Assembly: GCA_943914115.1 (NCBI GenBank)
Contig: CALUAU010000106.1
Span: 1 to 7,094, forward strand
DNA from: an uncultured Microbacteriaceae bacterium
Lineage (GTDB): Bacteria; Actinomycetota; Actinomycetes; Actinomycetales; Microbacteriaceae
DNA: 7,094 nucleotides
Direction: 5' to 3'
The notes under the pieces were generated by a model. It had not been told where the DNA came from. It saw nothing but the letters and a program-made list of their open reading frames with translations, and did no database searches. Both the position numbers and the translations under genes were made by a program. This document shows, piece after piece, positions 1-5,363 of the stretch. How positions within the stretch are numbered: position 1 is the stretch's first letter; the number at the start of each line of letters is the position of its first letter.

Positions 1-330
1 GGCCTAGAGGCACTGTCTGCCGACAAGATGGCCGGTATCGGTCGCAGCACCGTTGTTGAACTCACCGAAGCGGTGGTACACGCCTATGACATCACCGATG
101 CCCTCCAGCTACCGCTGCGGTTGAGCCCGCGCTCTACTAGCGCGGTGGCGCTATCGCGGCTGCGCGTTGGTGGCCGCAACGCGAAAATCGCCCGCAAGCG
201 CTCACTGCGCGCTATTGATGCTGGCTGGCAGATCGGAAACGGCCCGGCGCTTGACGCCACAGCGCAAGAAATCATCATGCATCTTTTCGGCCGCACGCAG
301 CTGGCGCCCGACCAGCAACCAGCACAGTAG
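1..330 (+). CDS. Mycothiol-dependent maleylpyruvate isomerase-family protein, C-terminal part (5' end outside window)
   Basis: The frame is open from the left edge (first codons GLEALSADK) to a TAG at 328-330, giving 109 visible residues, so the ATG at 28 is probably internal. The segment AVVHAYDITDALQLP resembles the conserved 'VVHGWDIARALG' region of the MDMPI/DinB-like superfamily. The later SLRAIDAGWQIGNGPALDATAQEIIMHLFGR region (shortened here to its pattern: D-x-GW-x-IG-x-GP followed by a helix ending in LFGR) matches the usual C-terminal domain of these proteins. Family members use mycothiol as cofactor in isomerase or transferase reactions; the substrate of this one cannot be read from the sequence. 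The metal-binding N-terminal DinB half is not in view. It converges on ribF with a 28-bp gap and is probably a separate transcription unit. The family call is fairly secure; the specific enzyme is unknown. Confidence 0.72.
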   Translation, partial: GLEALSADKMAGIGRSTVVELTEAVVHAYDITDALQLPLRLSPRSTSAVALSRLRVGGRNAKIARKRSLRAIDAGWQIGNGPALDATAQEIIMHLFGRTQLAPDQQPAQ

Positions 331-358
331 CCCCAGCAGCAGCCAGCACCGCTGTCGC

Positions 359-1336
359 TCAGCGACCCGCCGTAAAGTGCCGGGTCTCAAGCGTTTCGGC
401 CCGCATCCGCAACCGGGTGCGAGTCTCAGCAACATCGTGGCTCATCCGCTCAATGAGCGCATCCAGGCTGGGAAACTTTTCCATCCCTCGAATCCGCTGC
501 ACAAACGCGATATCCACCGACTCGCCATACAGGTCAAGATCCACGTCCAATAGATGCGCTTCGACCTGACGCTGCGGCACACCCTCGAAAGTGGGGTTAT
601 TCCCCACCGATACGGCAGTGGGATACACCTTGCCGCCAACGCGAAACCAACCGGCGTACACACCGTCAGCCGGGATCAGTCCCTCAACTGTGGCGGGATC
701 GAGATTCGCGGTGGGGAACCCAAGCTCGCGGCCGCGTTTTGCCCCGTGCACCACAGTGCCCGACACCACGTGATAGCGACCCAGCATCTGTGTTGCCAGT
801 TCGACATCGCCCGCACTCAGGGCCTCACGCAGCCATGTGGATGAGGCTCGCCGCCCGGTGGGGCCCGGGATATCGTCTGGGATGATCACCTCGAAACCGC
901 GTTGCCGTCCCATTCGCTGCAGCAGCTCAGCGTCGCCCGCTCCCCCGCTGCCAAAACGGAAGTCACGGCCAACGATCAGCAATTTGGTGTCGAGCTGGTT
1001 GATGAGCACACGCTCGGTAAACTCTTCTGGCGATAGCTTCGCTAGTTCGCGCGTAAACGGCAAAACGACCGTGGCGTCCACACCGAAAGCTGCCATCTGC
1101 TCGAGCTGCTGCCGTGGTGACAAAATCGGCGCCGGACAGCGCTCGGGGGCGAAAAGCGCCAACGGATGCCGATCGAAAGTTACCACCACCGCGTGCAGGC
1201 CGCGCCGATCGGATTCGCGCCGCACGAGCTCTAGTAGCGTTTGGTGGCCGCGGTGCACACCATCAAACTTGCCAATCGTCACCGCCGCGGGACGCATCGT
1301 GGCGGGAAAATCATCAGGTTCGTAAATGGTGATCAT
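359..1336 (-). CDS. ribF: Bifunctional riboflavin kinase / FAD synthetase
   Basis: A 325-residue cytosolic enzyme that phosphorylates riboflavin to FMN and then adenylylates FMN to FAD. The N-terminal FAD-synthetase (nucleotidyltransferase) domain shows GKFDGVHRGH at residues 22-31, FDRHP at 54-58, VGRDFRFG at 122-129 and the SSTWLREAL helix at 165-173 (usually SST-x-IR). The C-terminal riboflavin-kinase barrel shows RGRELGFPTANL at 201-212 (the PTAN nucleotide/metal motif), GVYAGW at 225-230, SVGNNPTF at 243-250 and VEAHLLD at 258-264, whose Glu is the expected catalytic base. Length and domain order are normal for RibF. The frame is open further upstream, but the ATG at 1336 is chosen because homologues begin about 20 residues before GxFDGVHRG and because this ATG overlaps the preceding gene's TGA as ATGA, which suggests translational coupling. 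There is no strong Shine-Dalgarno. No FMN riboswitch precedes it; it is the last gene of the truB unit. Confidence 0.96.
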   Translation of the reverse strand: MITIYEPDDFPATMRPAAVTIGKFDGVHRGHQTLLELVRRESDRRGLHAVVVTFDRHPLALFAPERCPAPILSPRQQLEQMAAFGVDATVVLPFTRELAKLSPEEFTERVLINQLDTKLLIVGRDFRFGSGGAGDAELLQRMGRQRGFEVIIPDDIPGPTGRRASSTWLREALSAGDVELATQMLGRYHVVSGTVVHGAKRGRELGFPTANLDPATVEGLIPADGVYAGWFRVGGKVYPTAVSVGNNPTFEGVPQRQVEAHLLDVDLDLYGESVDIAFVQRIRGMEKFPSLDALIERMSHDVAETRTRLRMRAETLETRHFTAGR

Positions 1337-1791
1337 GTCGTCGACGGCTTCATTCGGGTTGCTGGGCGTGATTCGAGATAGGCAGCACCAATAAGTGGCA
1401 AGACAAAAGGAATGTACAGGTAACCGCGACCAAATCCACTCCAAACGGTATCGGCGGGAAAATACTCGGGATGCACAGCCGAAAGTGTGCCCACCGCCAG
1501 CACTCCAACAAGCTCAAACCCCACCGCTGCGGCGGCAATAGCCTGCCAGAAGCGGTTGCGATGTGCCAACGCAATAGCGATTCCAGCAAGCAGATACACC
1601 GCCGCGGCAACCGCGCTTAGCGTATAGGCAACCGGTGCCACATCGAAGTCGCGCACAATTTGGACGACGCTGCGGCCAGTTGCCCCCACAAACAGCACGA
1701 TATACACGGCAACCAGCACCGGCGACGCCTGTTCGGGGCGACGCGACTTTCGCGGCTCGCCGATGCTCGTGGATTTCGGAAGCGCACCCAA
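1333..1791 (-). CDS. Small four-helix membrane protein of unknown function (TTG start)
   Basis: A 152-residue predicted inner-membrane protein; I cannot assign a function. After a basic, hydrophilic N-terminus of about 22 residues (RKSRRPEQ) come four likely membrane helices at roughly residues 24-45, 52-77, 82-106 and 122-139. Before helix 4 lies a distinctive loop, HPEYFPADTVWSGFGRGY (107-124), likely to be the conserved family signature. The tail is short and basic (TRMKPSTT). The frame is open much further upstream, but that part overlaps the neighbouring gene. The TTG at 1791 is preferred because GGAG lies 7 nt upstream, directly after the neighbour's stop. There is no ATG between that TTG and the first helix; a GTG at about residue 25 has no ribosome-binding site. 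Its TGA overlaps the ribF ATG by 4 nt. Position and coupling suggest it is co-made with RibF and the other membrane protein; a transporter or membrane-associated role is only a guess. Confidence 0.82.
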   Translation of the reverse strand: MGALPKSTSIGEPRKSRRPEQASPVLVAVYIVLFVGATGRSVVQIVRDFDVAPVAYTLSAVAAAVYLLAGIAIALAHRNRFWQAIAAAAVGFELVGVLAVGTLSAVHPEYFPADTVWSGFGRGYLYIPFVLPLIGAAYLESRPATRMKPSTT

Positions 1792-1798
1792 CGTTATA

Positions 1799-1802
1799 CT
1801 CC
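1799..1802 (-). promoter_or_regulatory. Ribosome binding site deciding the TTG start
   Basis: On the minus strand GGAG directly follows the TAG stop of the preceding membrane-protein gene and is separated by 7 nt (TATAACG) from the TTG at 1791-1789. The good spacing is the main argument for a TTG start here, because no ATG exists before the first membrane helix. Confidence 0.65.
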
Positions 1803-2180
1803 CTATCCCAATAGTGGCGCGTTTCCAAGCCAAATCTGCTGCATTCGGAACACCATTACCGAAACCGAAAGCGCCGCGATCCCCAGCACCGCATTCGCCC
1901 ATCGACCGCGGTCGATGAGTGCCCACAGGATGCCGCCGAGTGGGAAAATCACCAGCGCCACCTGATACATCCAAAACTCGAGTCCATCGCCAAGGCAGGC
2001 GTTACCCCACAGCGGTGTGACGATCGCCAACACCAGCTGCACAATCGCCAACAGTGCGACGAGCGCCACCGATCCGGCGGTGAAATCGCCCGGGGGTTGA
2101 TTGCGAAAGGCCTGCACCAGGCAGATGATGCCCGCAAGAGTTCCAATCCCAAACTGTAGCCAGGTATACCACTCAATCAT
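1803..2180 (-). CDS. Small four-helix membrane protein of unknown function
   Basis: A 125-residue, very hydrophobic predicted inner-membrane protein with no recognised enzymatic motif. Four likely helices lie at about residues 5-25, 34-55, 67-88 and 95-113. Charged turns are few: RNQPPGDF at 26-33 and IDRGRW at 89-94. By the positive-inside rule these put loops 1-2 and 3-4 in the cytoplasm. Aromatic residues cluster at the start (EWYTWLQF) and at EFWMYQ (68-73). The ATG start is well supported: GGAGG lies 6 nt upstream, and the ATG overlaps the truB TGA in an ATGA. An 11-nt gap leads to the next membrane protein. Similar small proteins occur, as far as I recall, beside truB/ribF in other actinobacteria, but I know of no function. 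The two proteins may form a hetero-oligomeric membrane complex; that is inference from gene pairing only. Confidence 0.88.
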   Translation of the reverse strand: MIEWYTWLQFGIGTLAGIICLVQAFRNQPPGDFTAGSVALVALLAIVQLVLAIVTPLWGNACLGDGLEFWMYQVALVIFPLGGILWALIDRGRWANAVLGIAALSVSVMVFRMQQIWLGNAPLLG

Positions 2181-3208
2181 GCAGTGCCTCCATTACGTTC
2201 GGGAAAGTTCATCAGGGTCTTCGTGCGCCCACCACGGATTTCTACCAGACCAATGGCATCTCCTGCGTCGGTGAGTGCGGCCACCGGTGTGCCTACCGGA
2301 AGTTCAGCGACTGAAAGCGTTGACAGTGGCTGATCGGCCATGGGTCGTGGGGCAATAACGGTTGCGGGAGCCGGGATACGCTGCCCGTTACGCAGTGCTC
2401 GAGCTCGGTCGGCATCGCAGCGCAACTGTGGAAAACGCCGAATCATCAGTTCGGCCGGTGACAGGAGTGCGGCATGCAATCGTCGCGATTGTTCGGCTTC
2501 AGCTTCACTGTTGGCTGCGGGACGTTCGGCAACAATTTCAACCGCGTCGTCAACATGCAACTCACCCACGCTAGCGCGTCGTAGAAAGCACAGATGCGCC
2601 GGAACTCCAAGTGCCCGCCCCAGGTCTCGACCGAGCGCCCGAATATAGGTGCCCGACGAACATGAAACTCGAACATCCACATCCACAATCGTGCGGCCGT
2701 CGACCTGGCCGTGAGCAATGCGACGCACTTCAAGCTCGTGAATCGTCACTCGACGCGGGGCCAACTCGACCTGTTCACCATCACGAACTCGCCGGTAGGC
2801 GGGTTTGCCGTTAACCTTGATGGCCGATACCGCGCTTGGCACCTGATCAATCTCGCCGATGAACTGCGGCACCACGCCCTGCACCTCGGCGGGCGTAATT
2901 GCCGAGACCGCTTCGCTACCGGCCACTTCAGTGATCTCGCCGTCAGCATCCTCGGTATCGGTGGCAACGCCGAGTCTGATGGTCGCTTCATATTCTTTGT
3001 CGTCGCCAACGAGATAGGTGAGCAGGCGAGTCGCATGCCCCACCCCCACCAGTAGTAATCCGGTTGCTGCGGGATCGAGTGTGCCAGCGTGACCGACCTT
3101 GCGGGTGCCCAGAGCCCGGCGAACTCGAGCTACGACATCGTGGCTGGTGATACCGGCCGGCTTGTCAATAAGCAGCAGGCCGTGCGGGCCGGTTGGTGAC
3201 GAAGACAT
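2177..3208 (-). CDS. truB: tRNA pseudouridine-55 synthase
   Basis: TruB isomerises U55 in the T-loop of elongator tRNAs to pseudouridine and helps tRNA fold; it acts in the cytoplasm. The 343-residue protein opens with HGLLLIDKPAGITSHDVV (residues 9-26). It then carries the catalytic motif GHAGTLDPAATG with nucleophile Asp45, a conserved KEY at 71-73 (Tyr73), PSAVSAIKVNGKPAY at 124-138, and SSGTYIRALGRDLG at 184-197, all hallmarks of the family. The C-terminal part (about 250-343) fits the extra RNA-binding domain of actinobacterial TruB. The ATG at 3208 is chosen because homologues begin just before the DKPAG motif. No Shine-Dalgarno is visible; a -10-like TAGACT ends 10 nt upstream, so the leader may be only a few nucleotides. 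It heads a minus-strand unit with two membrane proteins and ribF, and its stop overlaps the next start as ATGA. In many bacteria it directly follows rbfA; here two opposite-strand genes separate them. Confidence 0.97.
   Translation of the reverse strand: MSSSPTGPHGLLLIDKPAGITSHDVVARVRRALGTRKVGHAGTLDPAATGLLLVGVGHATRLLTYLVGDDKEYEATIRLGVATDTEDADGEITEVAGSEAVSAITPAEVQGVVPQFIGEIDQVPSAVSAIKVNGKPAYRRVRDGEQVELAPRRVTIHELEVRRIAHGQVDGRTIVDVDVRVSCSSGTYIRALGRDLGRALGVPAHLCFLRRASVGELHVDDAVEIVAERPAANSEAEAEQSRRLHAALLSPAELMIRRFPQLRCDADRARALRNGQRIPAPATVIAPRPMADQPLSTLSVAELPVGTPVAALTDAGDAIGLVEIRGGRTKTLMNFPERNGGTA
2187..2191 (-). promoter_or_regulatory. Strong Shine-Dalgarno for the 125-residue membrane protein
   Basis: GGAGG on the minus strand, inside the end of truB, 6 nt before the ATG at 2180. 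Together with the ATGA overlap it suggests translation is both coupled to truB and independently well initiated. Confidence 0.7.
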
Positions 3209-3218
3209 ACTGCCAACG

Positions 3219-3224
3219 AGTCTA
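3219..3224 (-). promoter_or_regulatory. Putative -10 element for truB
   Basis: TAGACT on the minus strand fits the TANNNT consensus for actinobacterial housekeeping promoters and lies 10 nt upstream of the truB ATG, so the transcript leader would be only about 3-5 nt. It is preceded by GCCGG, the same context as the opposite promoter. No convincing -35 hexamer is seen at 16-18 nt. A promoter is expected here because the opposite-strand cassette cuts truB off from rbfA. Confidence 0.5.
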
Positions 3225-3274
3225 CCGGCAGGCGTGGTGAAGCGGGCGATACGAACTGCATCTGGACGGGCCGG

Positions 3275-3280
3275 TAGGCT
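3275..3280 (+). promoter_or_regulatory. Putative -10 element for the panE-like gene (leaderless)
   Basis: TAGGCT ends 6 nt before the GTG at 3287, so transcription starting about 7 nt downstream of the box would begin at the start codon itself. There is no Shine-Dalgarno before either GTG 3287 or ATG 3293, which favours leaderless translation from the GTG. The -35 region is not recognisable. Confidence 0.5.
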
Positions 3281-3286
3281 GGCCGG

Positions 3287-4366
3287 GTGCGAATGAGTGT
3301 TATCGGTGTTGGTGCGGTGGGTGGTGCTCTGGCGGCGTTACTCGATCGTGCCGGGCATGAAATCACCGCAATCGCCCGACCGCAAGGCGCGGCGGCTGCA
3401 AGCATCGCACGCGATGGTTTGCGTTTGAGCGGCGCGCGCGGCAGACACCTCGCCCGTGTCTGGGTTGCCGATGAGTTGCCCGACGATACCGAACTGGTGA
3501 TCGTTGCTACCCGCAGCTATCAAACCGAGCCGGCGCTGCGTCGCCATGCCCGGAAGCTAGGCCCCGCTGGATCGCTTTCGAGCGTTCCGGTGGTAATCGT
3601 CCAGAACGGCCTCGACGGTCCACAACGCGCCGTCACTGCGCTCGATCGCGCGGATACTGGCGGTGTATTCGGTGCCCTGGCAATGTTTGCCGCCACCCGT
3701 CGAGCGCCCGGTGACATTGTGCTTACCGGTGACGGCGCCGTGCGTCTGGCTCCTGTTCACGCCCGTCAGTTCACCATGGCTGAAAAGCTCGCCGCGGTGA
3801 TTGACGATGCTTTTCCCACGCTCGCGCTGCCGCAGCTGGGCCCGGCGCTCTGGAGCAAGCTACTTGTCAATCAGGTGAATGCGCTCCCTGCCATAACCGG
3901 GAAGAGCGTGCAGTTGAGCTGCCGTCACCCGGTCACATCCACCCTCTTGGCGCGCTCTCTCACCGAAACCGTCGCAGTGGCCGATGCACGCGGCGTGCGG
4001 TTCATCAATATGGGCATCCTTGCACCGGCCCACGCGCGCATGATCCGAGCCGGTAATGCGCTGAGCGTGGTTCGTTCACGACTGGCCACGGCATTCGGTG
4101 TGCGCCCGAACCCGGCGTCGACGCTGCAGGCAATCCGGCGGGGCCAGCCCACCGAGATCGATGATCTGAACGGTGCGGTGGTTCGGGCCGCAGCCGAGGT
4201 GCGAGTAGCTGTGCCAGTGAACGGTGCACTCACCACGCTCGTACACGAGGTGAGCCACACTGGTCGGCATCTCACTGTCACCCAGCTGCAACGTCGAATC
4301 GAACTGTTCACTGGCGGCGGCATTGTGCCGCCACCCGAAACGCTACGCTGCAGCAATGACCGATAA
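3287..4366 (+). CDS. 2-dehydropantoate 2-reductase (ketopantoate reductase) family protein
   Basis: Ketopantoate reductase uses NADPH to reduce 2-dehydropantoate to pantoate in the pantothenate/CoA pathway. The 359-residue protein has an N-terminal Rossmann fold with GVGAVG at residues 7-12 (ApbA-type GxGxxG), and QNG at 106-108. The C-terminal helical domain has LWSKLLVNQVNALPAITG (188-205), where Lys191 and Asn195 match the catalytic Lys and binding Asn of PanE. It also has STLQAIRRGQPTEIDDLNG (278-296), where Glu290 matches the conserved substrate-site Glu. All key residues are present, so an active reductase is likely, but family members also act on other 2-keto acids, so I give no gene symbol. 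It is longer than typical PanE (about 300-330), mainly from a tail after about residue 320. The start is GTG 3287 (leaderless model) or ATG 3293, a two-residue difference. Its last 11 nt overlap mutY. Confidence 0.85.
   Translation: MRMSVIGVGAVGGALAALLDRAGHEITAIARPQGAAAASIARDGLRLSGARGRHLARVWVADELPDDTELVIVATRSYQTEPALRRHARKLGPAGSLSSVPVVIVQNGLDGPQRAVTALDRADTGGVFGALAMFAATRRAPGDIVLTGDGAVRLAPVHARQFTMAEKLAAVIDDAFPTLALPQLGPALWSKLLVNQVNALPAITGKSVQLSCRHPVTSTLLARSLTETVAVADARGVRFINMGILAPAHARMIRAGNALSVVRSRLATAFGVRPNPASTLQAIRRGQPTEIDDLNGAVVRAAAEVRVAVPVNGALTTLVHEVSHTGRHLTVTQLQRRIELFTGGGIVPPPETLRCSNDR
4344..4349 (+). promoter_or_regulatory. Putative internal -10 element for mutY (leaderless)
   Basis: TACGCT lies inside the end of the panE-like gene with exactly 6 nt between it and the mutY ATG at 4356, the same spacing as the TAGGCT box before GTG 3287. 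No Shine-Dalgarno is present before the ATG. mutY may thus have its own leaderless transcript besides read-through. The -35 region is not recognisable and the box sits in coding sequence, so chance is possible. Confidence 0.35.
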
Positions 4367-5336
4367 CCCGCTAGTAAGCGCAGTGGTCGACTGGTATCGC
4401 ACCGATCACCGGTCGTTCCCGTGGCGAGACACCGATGTCACGCCCTGGGGCATTCTGGTGAGCGAGGTCATGTCGCACCAAACACAAATGTCGCGGGTGG
4501 TGCCGCGCTGGCGGGAGTTTATGCACCGCTGGCCCACACCGGCTGCGGCAGCATCAGCATCGGATGCACAGATCTTGCGGGTTTGGGACCGCCTCGGCTA
4601 TCCGCGTCGAGCACTGGCGCTGCGCCAGTGCGCTATCGCCATCGTTGAGCGGCACGGCGGCCGAGTGCCAGCCGATCGTGAGGCGCTACAGGCACTTGCC
4701 GGTATTGGCCCCTACACGTCGGCGGCAGTGTGTTCGTTTGCGTTTGGGATGCGGGTGCCGGTGGTCGACACGAATGTGCGCCGGGTGATTGCTCGCGCCG
4801 TACACGGCGATGAGGTTGCCTGGCGTCCGCACGCGCGCCGTGACGAGAACGAGATGGTGGCGCTTCTGCCCCGCGCGGCTGAAGACGTGCAGCCTTGGAA
4901 CGCCGGGGCTATGGAGCTGGGTGCCACGATTTGCAGGCAACGAAAACCCGATTGCGCGCGCTGTCCCATCGCCGAGCTGTGTCAGTGGCGCGGCGCCGGC
5001 TATCCAGCACTGCCCGCCGCCGAGCTTGAGCGGCGGCAGGTTCGGCAGGCCAAATTTGTCGGTAGCAATCGTCAGCGTCGCGGCCGCGTCATGGCGGTCG
5101 CGCGCGGCTCGCACTGTGGTCTCGCGGTCGACCAGCTCTGGGAGCGCATCCTGCTCGACACCGATTTTCGGGCACCGTCAAAGCCCGCAGAACTTTTGGT
5201 TGAACGCGAGCAGCATCTGGCAGCATTAGACTCGCTGATCGCTGAGGGGATATTGGAGCAGCGTGACAATTGGGTCTCGCTTCCGGGTGATCCGGGCCCC
5301 CAAGATGGCGAGTGCCCCGTTCACTCGAAGGAGTGA
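4356..5336 (+). CDS. mutY: A/G-specific adenine DNA glycosylase (Nudix-less)
   Basis: MutY removes adenine mispaired with 8-oxoguanine in base-excision repair. The 326-residue protein keeps the catalytic core: SEVM with Glu37, a helix-hairpin-helix at about 113-125 (LAGIGPYTSAA), VPVVDTNV with catalytic Asp138, and the 4Fe-4S ligands Cys193, Cys200, Cys203 and Cys209 in the C-X6-C-X2-C-X5-C pattern. The intercalating Tyr of LGY (80-82) and Gln42 of HQTQ are kept, while residues 40-41 are Ser-His rather than the Leu-Gln of E. coli. The last ~110 residues do not show a Nudix-like 8-oxoG-recognition domain (no recognisable GGLW-FP). Instead, about 243-310 looks like a helix-turn-helix/winged segment ending LDSLIAEGILEQ then WVSLPG. 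Actinobacterial MutY proteins are commonly this short. ATG 4356 is chosen because homologues start just before the DWY segment; a TTG at 4323 is open but adds unlike sequence. It overlaps the preceding gene by 11 nt. Confidence 0.94.
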   Translation: MTDNPLVSAVVDWYRTDHRSFPWRDTDVTPWGILVSEVMSHQTQMSRVVPRWREFMHRWPTPAAAASASDAQILRVWDRLGYPRRALALRQCAIAIVERHGGRVPADREALQALAGIGPYTSAAVCSFAFGMRVPVVDTNVRRVIARAVHGDEVAWRPHARRDENEMVALLPRAAEDVQPWNAGAMELGATICRQRKPDCARCPIAELCQWRGAGYPALPAAELERRQVRQAKFVGSNRQRRGRVMAVARGSHCGLAVDQLWERILLDTDFRAPSKPAELLVEREQHLAALDSLIAEGILEQRDNWVSLPGDPGPQDGECPVHSKE

Positions 5337-5345
5337 CGGGGCACT
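5311..5345. terminator. Bidirectional terminator-like hairpin between mutY and rbfA
   Basis: The left arm AGTGCCCCGT (5311-5320), a bulged T (5321) and CACTC (5322-5326) pair perfectly with GAGTG (5331-5335) and ACGGGGCACT (5336-5345), leaving a GAAG loop: 15 bp with one bulge. It lies where mutY (+) and rbfA (-) converge and includes the mutY TGA (5334-5336) in its right arm. Neither side has a U-run, so it would be an I-shaped, actinobacterial-style terminator, working for either strand. The rbfA stop is 18 bp to its right. The structure is certain as sequence; termination is inference. Confidence 0.75.
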
Positions 5346-5363
5346 GTCAGAGGTTCGAAACCG

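Larger units (their letters stand above)
3219..3280. repeat. Imperfect inverted repeat spanning the divergent truB / panE-like promoter region
   Basis: The left arm AGTCTACCGGC (3219-3229) and right arm GCCGGTAGGCT (3270-3280) are inverse complements with one mismatch in 11; the inner 8 bp are perfect. The arms are 40 bp apart and each contains the putative -10 box of the gene it faces. This may simply be two similar promoters in opposite orientation, or a pair of half-sites for a shared regulator. The whole intergenic region (3209-3286) contains nothing else I can support. Confidence 0.6.

Noticed and set aside
300..356. CAGC-rich run around the stop of the left-edge gene, considered as a tandem repeat
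   Set aside because: The units are irregular and few (CAGCA/CAGC variants); this is local low complexity, not a defined repeat array.
354..366. Small hairpin GTCGC-TCA-GCGAC at the end of ribF, considered as a terminator between the convergent genes
   Set aside because: Only a 5-bp stem with a 3-nt loop and no U-run; too weak to call, though no better terminator is visible in the 28-bp gap.
837..1325. 162-codon plus-strand open frame
   Set aside because: Antisense to the N-terminal half of ribF; Ser/Arg/Pro-rich composition typical of a shadow frame and no start signal.
1792..1974. N-terminal extension of the 152-residue membrane protein to ATG 1974
   Set aside because: It would overlap the neighbouring membrane-protein gene by over 170 nt and reads as hydrophilic shadow sequence; TTG 1791 has a well-placed GGAG.
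3925..4356. 143-codon minus-strand open frame
   Set aside because: Antisense to the panE-like gene; Arg/Thr/Ser-rich with no recognisable domain.
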